60,216 bases of DNA. Source: Xylanibacillus composti. GTDB taxonomy: Bacteria; Bacillota; Bacilli; Paenibacillales; K13. The notes beneath the pieces are model-generated. The model saw only the letters and a list, made by a program, of their open reading frames with translations. It was not told where the DNA came from and ran no database searches. Shown here piece by piece: positions 9,801-17,429 of this stretch. How positions within the stretch are numbered: position 1 is the first letter of the stretch; every line of letters begins with the position of its first letter. The position numbers and the translations under genes were made by a program. The stretch covers positions 1-60,216 of the forward strand of contig NZ_BOVK01000029.1 of the NCBI RefSeq assembly GCF_018403685.1. Reading direction: 5' to 3'.

Positions 9801-10219
9801 GCGCCCGTTCATTCGCCGTTATGCTGTCTGAAAGCCAGGCGCTACAGGAACAAAGCGAGTCGGTGCTTGCGCAATTTGTGTCCGATTTCCAAGCAGCGGT
9901 TGCCGATGAAGCGCATTTGCGTGCATGCGTGGAGGAGTGGGCCGATTTCCTGAATCAGGTGATGAACAGCAAGCAGGTTGAGGTGTATCGGCTGAGACAA
10001 TTGCTCGGAGAGGATCACGAGCTTGTCCAGTCTGCGGACCGGCTGAGAAAAAGCTGGGACACAGTTCGCAAAGGCGTTGTTCGGTACTTGTACTTGCCGG
10101 TCTTCGATGCCGCTGCGCTTCAGAAACTGGCGGACAGATTGCAGGAACTTCCCCGGCAGGAGCAGCAATTCAGGCTGCAGCTGCAGGCAGCCATGAACTC
10201 TTATTTACTAACGACCTAA
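6812..10219 (+). CDS. PKS module KS-ACP fused to a BtrH-like acyltransferase domain
   Basis: This 1135-residue protein begins with a docking-like helix (1-35). The KS (about 45-470) is complete: Cys215 (DTACSSSL), His348 (EAHGTGT), His388 (KTNIGH). No AT, KR or DH is present, so a beta-keto unit is expected. The ACP arm sits on Ser715 (GGNS). After an Ala-rich linker, residues 785-985 resemble the BtrH N-terminal fold (C39-peptidase-like), with a probable nucleophile Cys815 in FFKNCFYNS and a His in HMDHTLLIYGYD (His916). A helical region like the BtrH C-terminal part follows. BtrH moves an acyl group from an ACP to an amine in butirosin synthesis, so this domain is inferred to release the chain as an amide. 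It overlaps the previous gene by ATGA. Confidence 0.9.
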   Translation: MTQWARLIFEKVAAGDLHEETALALLESFESMQADSLPGKRKDIAIIGLSMRMPGAHTLEQFWHNLSRKRECIGEYPIHRRRDSEPFIRTHTTLKTDEITYSIGGYLDEVDKFDYDFFQLSPMEAALMDPNHRMFLESCWSAIEDAGYGGGRLQGSRTGVYIGHADWPLYGQYITKTQPSRIQMAGVGNTPSILASRISYLLDLRGPSLLIDTACSSSLVAVHTACKAIQNGDCDMALTGGVKLCLMPVAGVFDIGIESSRAQTSAFDEGSDGTVWGEGAAALLLKPLDQALADRDHIYAVIKGSGMNQDGASVGITAPNAAAQEEVLCRAWEDAGVHPESIALFEAHGTGTRLGDPIEVDGIRRAFQRYTRRKQFCAIGSVKTNIGHLDGLSGIAGLLKGIAALRFKQLPPTLHFTRPNRSIPFADTPVYVQDRLADWESPDYPRRCGVSSFGFSGTNCHVVLEEAPDPDGDAQAADLRADDADSLPYMFPVSAKCEESLQAWADAYANRIREAEEPLADICFTASTGRGHYAYRLVVTGKDKRELADKLAAYARNVHIPDGSYIGAHKEVAQAREMRAPGEVTPSERREYSRKANEILHLLLDAEDGQERIALSRQLCEHYVRGADVDWGLLYGERAGRKVRLPAYPFRRLRCWMDDAREQTGSAAKQPVRLTGRPSGQYSAEERLLGQIWGELLGLETLDIYDDFFEIGGNSIQAIRLEADLAKLGVKLSAEQIEAERCIQRLAAYISAECAANVAGGAEAAVASASAPAASAAQPSSTVRTTDYARVVAIEHTTVAISGIEPFNDVFFKNCFYNSLFPVVRHYGASILPILLNDLIVFAKNGTRYEVEYVSHRPDQAVFEQVGLQLAARRGNEQFVEEAKREIAAGRPVIVWVDAFELSIRKDAYRKEHMDHTLLIYGYDPPSRQFLVIEHDRRENLSYRRQLVSYEDMERGCRAFDERYFRSGEHAATHYLISPIGTREGRMAEPEELRASCARSFAVMLSESQALQEQSESVLAQFVSDFQAAVADEAHLRACVEEWADFLNQVMNSKQVEVYRLRQLLGEDHELVQSADRLRKSWDTVRKGVVRYLYLPVFDAAALQKLADRLQELPRQEQQFRLQLQAAMNSYLLTT

Positions 10220-10231
10220 GGAGGAATGGGA

Positions 10232-10492
10232 ATGTCGAATGAGTTGAAGGAACGGGTGTTGATGATTTTGCGGGACAATGTGGATGATCCGGGTGCGCTG
10301 GATGCAATCGGCATGGACGATGATTTGTCTGTGCTCGGCATCAATTCGATGACGTTTATCAAGCTTGTGCTGTCTATGGAGATGGAATTTGGCGTATCGT
10401 GGGATGACGAGGAACTGGACTTTCAGCATTTTTCCACGATCAACAATATTATTCGATACTTGTCGCAGTCGACGGTGGGGGAAGGCGCATAA
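10232..10492 (+). CDS. Free-standing acyl carrier protein
   Basis: This 86-residue four-helix acyl carrier protein has the phosphopantetheine site serine in LGINSMTFIKL, where the more usual DS is replaced by NS. AAGGAGGA (10218-10225) lies next to a first ATG at 10226; the second ATG at 10232 has normal spacing and gives MSNELKER, so it is chosen. Since the locus has no loading module, this carrier may hold the starter or side unit used by the radical SAM enzyme, the sugar-isomerase-like enzyme or the BtrH-like protein downstream, as BtrI does for BtrH in butirosin. That assignment is inference. Confidence 0.9.
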   Translation: MSNELKERVLMILRDNVDDPGALDAIGMDDDLSVLGINSMTFIKLVLSMEMEFGVSWDDEELDFQHFSTINNIIRYLSQSTVGEGA

Positions 10493-10517
10493 ATTAACAA
10501 GAAAGCAGGGATGGATC

Positions 10518-11660
10518 ATGTGGACGAATGCCGGGGCATTGCGGGATGACGCGCTGGTGGATTACGTGCAGAAGCTGGCTCCTCAGCTGAAGCAAATGAC
10601 CATTTTTCCTTCGGAGATTTGCAATTATCGCTGCAACTTTTGCCACATCTGGGGCGACACAGGCTGGGCGCTCAAGGAGCCGCAGCGGGTCATTCGGGAG
10701 CAGCTCGACATTGCGGTGCTGAAGAGATTTATTGATCAGGTGGCAGCTGTCAATCGCAATGTCGGTGTCATTCTTACAGGCGGCGAAATTATGCTGTATC
10801 AGCACTTTGAGGAGCTCGTATCGCATCTGCGCAGCAAGCGCATGAATGTCTACTTGCTGACGAACGGCTCGCTGATCAAGAAGCGGATCAACTTTTTGAT
10901 AGAGAATGTCGTCATTTGCAATATTTCCATTGACGGGCCGCGGGAATACCACGATGAGATTCGCGGCAAGGGCAGCTTTGATACCATTTGTGATAATATA
11001 GAAGCATTGCTGCAAGAGAAGAAGAGGCGGAAGAAAATGTTTCCTTATATCAGCATCAACATGGTGCTTTCGCCTACCAACTACAAGGCGGCCAAGGACT
11101 TGATTCCTTCCTTGCGCGAACGCTTCAAGGATTCTACGATTATCCTGCACGACACGAAGAATCCTTGGATGAAAAAACGCGATATTGCGGTCAATTTCTC
11201 ACCGCTTCTGTACACGACGCCGGAGCGAGGACAAGCCTACGCGAAGCAGATGAAGGAGCATCTGAATGTGGATGTATCTCCGGCCTGGCAGGGCTTCGTG
11301 GAAGAAGCGATTGACATCGATACCCAGTACTTGAAAAAAGACTTGCAGGACATTTGGGCGGCAGAAGGCGTTGATTACAGCGATTATGTAGATATCCATG
11401 ATTATTATACCGATATTCATAATGTATTCGGCCGTTCCAAATGCGTAGCGCCCTGGCATGAGCTGATTATTCGCCGGACAGGCGATGTGTATCCTTGCGT
11501 CGATCTGCCGGATTATAAGCTGGGCAACATTTACGAGAATTCCTATGAAGAGATTTGGGAAGGGGAGCGTGCTGCAACGTTCCGCGACTATTTGAAAACC
11601 GATAACTTGATGATGTGCAACCGCTGTACGCGCTTGTTCGCTGACGCGGAAACTTTCTAG
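10518..11660 (+). CDS. Radical SAM enzyme with SPASM-type C-terminal domain
   Basis: The 380-residue protein has the radical SAM cluster motif CNYRCNFC (Cys35, Cys39, Cys42), the glycine-rich LTGGEIML stretch and the strand NISIDGPREYHDEIRG. The C-terminal third has a SPASM-like arrangement: CVAPWHE, GDVYPC, the GNIYENSYEEIWEG helix and CNRC near the end, which would bind auxiliary iron-sulfur clusters. Relatives modify peptides or oxidise sugars and cyclitols (BtrN in butirosin is a radical SAM dehydrogenase), so the substrate could be a carrier-bound starter or a sugar. ATG 10518 follows the purine-rich AGCAGGGATGG and lies 25 bp after the ACP stop; the longer reading frame upstream overlaps the ACP gene and is rejected. 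Confidence 0.9.
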   Translation: MWTNAGALRDDALVDYVQKLAPQLKQMTIFPSEICNYRCNFCHIWGDTGWALKEPQRVIREQLDIAVLKRFIDQVAAVNRNVGVILTGGEIMLYQHFEELVSHLRSKRMNVYLLTNGSLIKKRINFLIENVVICNISIDGPREYHDEIRGKGSFDTICDNIEALLQEKKRRKKMFPYISINMVLSPTNYKAAKDLIPSLRERFKDSTIILHDTKNPWMKKRDIAVNFSPLLYTTPERGQAYAKQMKEHLNVDVSPAWQGFVEEAIDIDTQYLKKDLQDIWAAEGVDYSDYVDIHDYYTDIHNVFGRSKCVAPWHELIIRRTGDVYPCVDLPDYKLGNIYENSYEEIWEGERAATFRDYLKTDNLMMCNRCTRLFADAETF

Positions 11661-11678
11661 ACGAATGGGAGTGCTTCT

Positions 11679-12527
11679 ATGTTGGACAATCGATTGGCTT
11701 TGAGCTCGTGGAGCTTGCACAGGCTGCTTGGACCGCTGCGCTGGACCGTGTGGGATGAGGCAAGCCGCAGCCAGACAACCGCCGTACAGCTGCAGCCGCA
11801 GGAGATCGAGCTGCTTGAGCTGCCGAAGGTCGTCAAAGCGAGAGGGTTCCAGTATTTGGAGCTCTGCCACTTTCATTTTCCATCCACAGAGGAGGAGTAC
11901 TTGTCACAGCTGAAGCAGGCGTTCGCAGATGCAGAGGTGCGCTTCCACACACTGCTCGTCGATTACGGCGATATTTCTTCTCCCGAAGAGGAGCGCAGAC
12001 GGTCGGATATGGCGTATTTGCGCCAATGGCTGGATATAGCCGCGAAGGCAGGTGCAGATGCGGTGCGCATTGTAGCGGGGGAGCAGGAAGCCGGTGATCT
12101 GGAAGCGATGGAGCGGAGCCGCGAGGCGCTGACGGACCTGCGGGCATATGGACAGGCGCGGGGCGTCATGGTGGTGACAGAGAATTTTCGCGAGTTGACG
12201 GCAACCGTCGGGAGCTGGCGTGAGCTGCTTGAAAGCATCGAGCCGCGCGTGAGCACAATCGTAGACTTCGGCAATCTTCTGCCCTCGGAGCGGGAAGCCG
12301 GGATCGCTTACGGCACGCCGCACGCCCACAGCATTCATGCCAAGCCGCTGTATCGGGAAGACGGATCGATAGACAAGGAAGATTTCGAACGCATGCTGGC
12401 GGTAGTAACCGAACTTAACGATTCCGTTCCGATCACGGTCATCTTCGATCAAGAAGGAGATATGTGGGAGGGCATAACCGAAATTCAGGCTTGCATGCAG
12501 GCGTTCGGAAAGGGGGATCGCGGATGA
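11679..12527 (+). CDS. Sugar phosphate isomerase/epimerase-like TIM-barrel protein
   Basis: This 282-residue protein resembles the xylose-isomerase-like TIM-barrel superfamily (AP endonuclease family 2). Barrel strands and metal-site residues are visible as YLELCHFHF near residue 52, VVTENFREL near 165, STIVDFGNLL near 193, HSIHAKP near 215 and VIFDQEG near 255. These proteins isomerise or epimerise sugars and cyclitols using a divalent metal. In this locus it may supply or tailor a sugar- or cyclitol-like amine accepted by the BtrH-like transferases (inference). It starts with ATG 11679 after GGGAGTG and overlaps the next start codon by ATGA. Confidence 0.82.
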   Translation: MLDNRLALSSWSLHRLLGPLRWTVWDEASRSQTTAVQLQPQEIELLELPKVVKARGFQYLELCHFHFPSTEEEYLSQLKQAFADAEVRFHTLLVDYGDISSPEEERRRSDMAYLRQWLDIAAKAGADAVRIVAGEQEAGDLEAMERSREALTDLRAYGQARGVMVVTENFRELTATVGSWRELLESIEPRVSTIVDFGNLLPSEREAGIAYGTPHAHSIHAKPLYREDGSIDKEDFERMLAVVTELNDSVPITVIFDQEGDMWEGITEIQACMQAFGKGDRG

Positions 12528-14087
12528 CGGCATTGGCGCTTCAGCCGATCAAGAGCGGGGGGGGACTGCTTTGATGATGTGGTCGCCACGCTCAATGCCT
12601 GGTTTCAGCAAGGCTACGAAATGATGTACGCAGATGCGTTGCTTTTCGATTTTCAGCAGGCCGAAGCAGATCGGACTACGATTGCCTCGCGCATGAAGCT
12701 GCTGAATCAGCCGCTGCATATGCTTGAAATTTTTCATGGCTATGCCGTCAATATTCACCAGACGGCTCCGGCAGAAGGGTGGCGGATTATTAAGGATGAG
12801 CTGGACAAAGGGTTTCCAGTCGGCTTGAATGTGGACTCCTACTATGTGCCTTGGGATGATAAATACCGCAAGGAGCATTACTATACACACATGATCGTAG
12901 TTGTCGGCGTCGATGCGGACGATCAGCTGATTTGCCTGGACCCGTATTTTGAGATGACGGACCAGCTGCTGCCGCGTCAAGAGCTGGAACTGGGGTTCAG
13001 GGCTTGCATGACGTTGCGCGAAGGGAAGGGGCGCATCCCGAACAGGGAGAGGCTTGTTGCAACATTTCGTCCGCTGATCGCTCGCCAGCAGGAGCAATTA
13101 GTCTCCGCATTTGAGCCGCTGGTTCATGCGCTGGACGGCATCGACTTCGCCGAGGAAACGAAGGGGTGCGAGGATTTCGGCGGGAGTCCGTTATATCACC
13201 AGCTGAGCAGTCTGATCTTCTCGCGCTTCAACTTCGCCAAATCGCTGGATTATATGGCGGAACAGTACGGACTCGAGCCGCTTCGCGACTTTGCGGATCA
13301 ATGCAGACATTACTCCAACAAGTGGTCGACCGTTCGAGCGCTGCTGGCGAAGATGAACTATGCGTCGCAGCTGCCGGGCGCGCCGGATCTGACCGACAAT
13401 CTCAAGCAGCGCGTGAGACAACTTGTTGCCTCGGAAGCTGATATGCTTGCGCAATTGTTGGCCTGTCTGGATGGCGGGGGAGCAGCTCAGCTTGCAGGAA
13501 GCAGGGAAGTCAGCCCGGAACGGCGGCAAGCAGAGCAAACTGGCAAGCCAGCTGAAACAGTTATTCCTGTTGACCTTGCATCCTATTGCAACAATTACGG
13601 GATTGCTGGTCCGCGCGCCAATTTCGATGCAGTCGGTTTCTATTATGCGCGCGTGAACATGCCGGATGGGGGGCTGCTGCGCATTGAGGACATGTCGTTT
13701 CGCTTTCCTGCATGCGAAGCCGGCGCGCCGGACAACATTGCCTGCGAGGGACAGACAGTAACCTTGCCCACGGAAGAAGTGCGGGGCATGATGCTGCTGG
13801 GCAGCGGCGAGCAAGGCAATCATGCGGAAATCGCCAAACTGGTGTTTGCAGACGGGTCTTCGGAGGAAGTGGCGATGGATTTCCCGGATTGGTGGAGCCG
13901 TATGGGGCATAGCAGACATGTAATCGCTTGGCAGTCGTGGCCGGAGCATGATGAGAAAGGACGAGCCTCCCATTCTGTCCACTTGTTCGCCAAGAAAATC
14001 ACGTTTTCAGAGGCTAAGCGGGTACGCGAAATTGTGCTGCCGCTGCTTCCGAATCTGCACCTCTTCGCGTTGTCGCTTTGGAAGTGA
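12524..14087 (+). CDS. BtrH-like acyltransferase protein, 5' end frameshifted at a G8 run
   Basis: ATG 12524 overlaps the upstream stop as ATGA and reads MTALALQPIKSGG, then hits a run of eight G (12557-12564) and stops at TGA 12572. With seven G the frame continues as SGGDCFDDVVATL into the long frame to 14087, giving 520 residues. The restored part holds the expected nucleophile Cys of the BtrH/C39-like fold, and YYTHMIVVVGVDADD near residue 120 supplies the His. As the base sequence stands, translation could only restart at GTG 12579 and would lose that Cys. The C-terminal 170 residues look like a beta-sandwich (FPACEAGAPDNIACEGQ). Predicted role: acyl transfer from a carrier protein to an amine. 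This is either a sequencing error, transcriptional slippage, or a real or phase-variable knockout. Confidence 0.8.
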
Positions 14088-14147
14088 GCGCTCTTCCGGA
14101 ATTGAACACTTCGGGGATGGGCCGATACATGCAGGGTATCGCCAGAT

Positions 14148-14176
14148 TTTACTTCACGTCATGAGTTCTCTACAAT
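14148..14176 (+). promoter_or_regulatory. Predicted sigma-A promoter of the permease gene
   Basis: TTTACT (14148-14153) and TACAAT (14171-14176) are separated by 17 bp and lie about 35 bp before the ATG at 14212. No clear terminator separates this from the polyketide locus ending at 14087. Confidence 0.55.
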
Positions 14177-14211
14177 AAGACCGTGTAGATTAGAACATAA
14201 AGGTGGTACTT

Positions 14212-15564
14212 ATGAACGTGTCGGTCCAAACTCGCGGCGGATTGTTTACGCTATTTCTTGTTATGTACATGACGAGCATCTTCATCCAGCATCGCATCCT
14301 TGACGGGCTGCTGGCCGCGACTGCCGTGCTTTCCCTCATTGTCTCCTTCAAGGGAGGCGGTAGGGTATACCAAACCATCAGTATCGTCTTTCTGCTGCTG
14401 GGCGGGATATTGGCGCTGCTTGCGGGCGGCGGCATCAGGCAGTTTCTGCATGCCTTCACTACGAATGCGCTGCTTGTCTCGCTCTTGTATGTGCTCCCGT
14501 TTATGAATCACATCATGATTGCCGGACGATATGACCGGCAAATCTTAAGCATGCTGAAAGCGAATGTGCGGAATGCGAGGCAGTTGTACGTGCGCACCTC
14601 GATTCTCACCTATGCGCTCAGTCTGTTTATATTCCTGTCTGCAATTCCGACAGCATTCCGGACAGTGAAGGATTTACATATTCAACAATCGGCGCAATTT
14701 GTGCACCGCTTCGCCAGCCGTGTCATTCTGCGCACATTTTCGGCGGCAACCGTCTGGAGCCCGGTCGAAGTGTTTATTGCGGTAGCGGTCGCCGCGACCA
14801 AAGTTTCCTATATCACGTTGTTCCCGTGGCTGATCGGCTTCTCTGTCTTTATGCTGCTGCTGGACTGGATATGGAATCTGCGCCTTGGCAAGACGCCGAT
14901 ATCGTTCGCGCGCAAGCCGACCCGGCAGCTGCAGCTTCGGCCGCTGGCTATTCTGTTTGCCGTGTTGTTTTTGTTTATTTTTTCCGGGTACAGCTTGTCC
15001 CGCGTCCTTCACACCGATTTCTTCGATGCGGTCATCCTGCTGATTATCCCGTTTACCTTGATATGGTCGCTGCTGATCGGCCGTTTCAAGCGTTTCGTAG
15101 CGTACAACCGCCTGGCCTGGTCGCGCCACTTGGGCTCCATGCAAAATTTCGTTCTGCTCTTTGTCTCGCTCGGTGTATTCAGCGCCATGGTGCAGCAGAC
15201 AGACTGGATTGTAACGGCGCAGGAAGCGCTGCTCGGAAAGCTGGCAGCGATGCCGCTTGTTTTATTTTTGCTCATGCAAATGGTTTCGCTGACTGCGGCG
15301 CTGCTCGGCTTGCATCCGCTCGTTACGCTCAGTTTAATGGGGGTTTTCATCCAGCCGCTGTTGACGGTGCTTAATCCGGTCAGTTTGGCCATTGTGCTGT
15401 TAACTGCGAATCTGGCGAACGATTCATCCGGCACCTTCAATACGACCGTGACGCTTATGAGCGAGCAGACGGGAGAGAATCCGTATCGAATTACCGCACG
15501 GAATATAGGGTATGCGCTCGTCTATGGTTGGGCCGGAGTGGCGCTGGGATATTTGCTGCTGTAA
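14212..15564 (+). CDS. Polytopic membrane protein, putative transporter
   Basis: This is a very hydrophobic 450-residue protein with about ten to twelve predicted membrane helices and few charged residues outside short loops such as the one near FARKPTRQLQ. Its overall shape, with two hydrophobic halves and a polar re-entrant-looking segment TANLANDSSGTFNTT near the C-terminus, resembles permeases of the ion-transporter/dicarboxylate type, but I cannot name the family or substrate. The ATG at 14212 has AAAGGTGG in front; an upstream GTG at 14203 lies inside that ribosome site. It has its own predicted promoter, so it may be unrelated to the polyketide genes, although an export role cannot be excluded. 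Confidence 0.75.
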   Translation: MNVSVQTRGGLFTLFLVMYMTSIFIQHRILDGLLAATAVLSLIVSFKGGGRVYQTISIVFLLLGGILALLAGGGIRQFLHAFTTNALLVSLLYVLPFMNHIMIAGRYDRQILSMLKANVRNARQLYVRTSILTYALSLFIFLSAIPTAFRTVKDLHIQQSAQFVHRFASRVILRTFSAATVWSPVEVFIAVAVAATKVSYITLFPWLIGFSVFMLLLDWIWNLRLGKTPISFARKPTRQLQLRPLAILFAVLFLFIFSGYSLSRVLHTDFFDAVILLIIPFTLIWSLLIGRFKRFVAYNRLAWSRHLGSMQNFVLLFVSLGVFSAMVQQTDWIVTAQEALLGKLAAMPLVLFLLMQMVSLTAALLGLHPLVTLSLMGVFIQPLLTVLNPVSLAIVLLTANLANDSSGTFNTTVTLMSEQTGENPYRITARNIGYALVYGWAGVALGYLLL

Positions 15565-15657
15565 TTGCGCCAAGACATCTTGCGTGGGGTCTATTCCGTC
15601 ATTGATCGGCATATAGGTATGGAGTAAGTCGAAGGAACTTCATAAGGAGGATACCGT

Positions 15658-15954
15658 ATGCCGGCGATTGTTGATGTGAATTTGGATGTCGATCACATGC
15701 GATTAACCATGGACAGCGGTGCAAAAACCCATGATGTGAAGTATAGCAAAATCGATCGGCTCCGATTCGGTCAAACGGCAGTGAAGAAGCTGTTCCGCAC
15801 AAGCACTGTCAAAATGGTGGAGGTTCATATACGCGGTGTGCCCGAACCCTATACAATTACGAGCGACAAGCTGAAATCGTTCGAGCAAACGGCTGAATAC
15901 CTGGAGAAATTTGCTGAAAAAAACAATGTCACGATTGAGAAGCAAGGGGTATAG
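15658..15954 (+). CDS. Small conserved-looking protein of unknown function
   Basis: This 98-residue soluble protein starts with MPAIVDVNLDVDHMRL behind a strong AAGGAGG site. Its alternating beta-type pattern ends in a helix (SFEQTAEYLEKFAEKN), which suggests a small PH-like or alpha/beta fold. No catalytic motif, signal peptide or membrane segment is seen, and I do not recognise the family. It stands alone between the permease and a strong terminator. Confidence 0.75.
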   Translation: MPAIVDVNLDVDHMRLTMDSGAKTHDVKYSKIDRLRFGQTAVKKLFRTSTVKMVEVHIRGVPEPYTITSDKLKSFEQTAEYLEKFAEKNNVTIEKQGV

Positions 15955-15965
15955 CATGAGTGTCG

Positions 15966-16008
15966 ACAGCCTTCGCGGGTCCTGACCCGGAGGCTGTTGT
16001 CTTTTTTT
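15966..16008 (+). terminator. Rho-independent terminator
   Basis: The stem ACAGCCT/AGGCTGT with an inner CGGGTC/GACCCG pairing is followed by CTTTTTTTC. It closes the unit of the small gene at 15658-15954. Confidence 0.85.
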
Positions 16009-16126
16009 CAGCCCCTAGCCGCATCGCCAGAGGCTCCCCCTGGCTAGTCAGGCAGGTTGCAATCCGATACAATTAGGCTAATGAAACAAGTTTGGGTGAA
16101 CAGCAGGCAGTCTAGGGAGGGGTAGC

Positions 16127-17017
16127 ATGACGAACAAAGTTGTCATTGCCGGAGGAACAGGATTCATCGGCGATTATTTCCGAGAACAATTTCAGTTGGA
16201 CGGATATGAGGTTGTCATCATCTCACGACAGTCGCCCCATCTTGCATGGACCGATCAGGCCGCGATTGTAGAAGCGTTGGAGGATGCGGCAGCGCTGATC
16301 AACCTTGCCGGAAAATCTGTAAATTGCCGCTATCATGAACGGAATAAAGCGGCAATCATGGCGTCACGCACCGAAACGACAAGGCTGCTGGGCGAAGCGG
16401 TATCTGCATGCGCCAATCCGCCGAAGCTGTGGCTCAACTCCAGCACTGCCACCATCTACCGACATGCGGAGGACCGGCCAATGACAGAGATGGACGGTGA
16501 AATCGGTTCCGGCTTCTCGGTGGAGGTAGCCAAGGCATGGGAGCGGCAGTTTTTCTCCTTCGGCATGCCTAACACTAGGCAAATTGCGCTGCGAATTGCT
16601 ATTGTGCTGGGACAGTCAGGCGGGGTTGTCGGTCCGTATCGGCAGTTGGTCAAGTTTGGCCTTGGCGGGGTACAGGGCAAGGGCACGCAAATGTTCAGCT
16701 GGATTCATGTAAAGGATCTGTATCGCATTGTCCGATTTGCCATGGAGCACACGGAGCTGGAAGGACCGCTAAACTGTTCGTCGCCCAATCCGGTGCCGAA
16801 CCATGAACTGATGCGCCAGCTGCGCAGGGCTTTGGGCAGGGGCTTCGGACTGCCAGCCCCCAGGTGGCTGCTGGAATGCGGCGCGGCGCTCATACGCACG
16901 GAAACGGAGCTGGTGCTGAAAAGTCGCTGGGTACTTCCGGAAAGACTGCTTCAGGCAGGTTTTACCTTCGCGTATCCAACACTGGAAACCGCTTTGGAAG
17001 AGATATTTGCGACATAG
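16127..17017 (+). CDS. NAD(P)-dependent epimerase of the TIGR01777 (YfcH) type
   Basis: This 296-residue short-chain dehydrogenase/epimerase has the N-terminal dinucleotide motif AGGTGFIGDYF, LINLAGKSVNCRY near residue 60 and NSSTATIYRHAEDRPMTE near 105-120. The C-terminal about 50 residues (from PAPRWLLECGAALI to SRWVLPERLLQAGF) match the DUF1731 domain typical of this family. Its substrate is not known. ATG 16127 follows AGGGAGGGGTAGC. The stop is immediately followed by remains of an scdA-like gene. Confidence 0.9.
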   Translation: MTNKVVIAGGTGFIGDYFREQFQLDGYEVVIISRQSPHLAWTDQAAIVEALEDAAALINLAGKSVNCRYHERNKAAIMASRTETTRLLGEAVSACANPPKLWLNSSTATIYRHAEDRPMTEMDGEIGSGFSVEVAKAWERQFFSFGMPNTRQIALRIAIVLGQSGGVVGPYRQLVKFGLGGVQGKGTQMFSWIHVKDLYRIVRFAMEHTELEGPLNCSSPNPVPNHELMRQLRRALGRGFGLPAPRWLLECGAALIRTETELVLKSRWVLPERLLQAGFTFAYPTLETALEEIFAT

Positions 17018-17235
17018 GTACGGTATTTCCGATTATTCGCGCGGCTGAGCAAACCGGGTCTGAGGCAGATCGGGCCAAAGCTGCTGCGAAGGTTCACGAG
17101 TTCGAAGCCGATCACAGTGCAGTAGGTGAATTACTGCGCGGGAAATGTGGGCGATTACGCGCGATTGCCTGCTGCCGGAAGAAGCCTGCTTCAACCAGCA
17201 AGAAAAGCGGATCATCAGCGCACAGTTGTGACTTT
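17015..17235 (+). pseudogene. Remnant of an ScdA/RIC-type iron-sulfur repair gene
   Basis: There is no intact frame here, but two overlapping frames join into a recognisable hemerythrin-type segment: TVFPIIRAAEQ and VHEFEADHSAVGELLR in one frame, then WAITRDCLLPEEACF in another after a shift near 17140. This order (FPxIR, ExEH-like GELL, ITxD...LPExAC) is the middle of ScdA/YtfE di-iron proteins that repair iron-sulfur clusters after nitrosative stress. Both ends are missing. The neighbourhood (mobA, NreA, FNR) is where such a gene would make sense, so I read it as a decayed gene. The match is from memory of the family, not a search. Confidence 0.6.
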
Positions 17236-17242
17236 TCTCACA
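17227..17242 (+). promoter_or_regulatory. FNR/CRP-type box upstream of mobA
   Basis: TGTGA, six bases, TCACA is a perfect match to the Bacillus FNR (anaerobic) box. It lies about 190 bp upstream of mobA, in a window that also encodes FNR. It suggests oxygen-limited control of mobA, with a promoter somewhere in 17243-17400 that I could not fix. Confidence 0.6.
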
Positions 17243-17429
17243 GTAAGCCGTTTGTGTGCAGTGATACAGTGAGAGCAAGCCACACAGTAAGCGCACTAAA
17301 CCGCCAATCAGGGTGAGAAAGGAAGTATATGAAAAGATTGTGAGGGAAGTCATAGCCTGGATTGAACGGGGAGTGTAGCATAGAAACAAAAACTAGCGCA
17401 ATTCCTAATTAGATCTGGAGGTGTTGACG

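Noticed and set aside
17250-17385. Short frame from GTG about 17313 (VRKEVYEKIV...)
   Set aside because: Only 21 codons with no recognisable relative; possibly chance after the decayed gene.
17033-17389. Minus-strand 118-codon frame between the SDR gene and mobA
   Set aside because: No ribosome site or motif; the plus strand holds scdA-like fragments and an FNR box instead.
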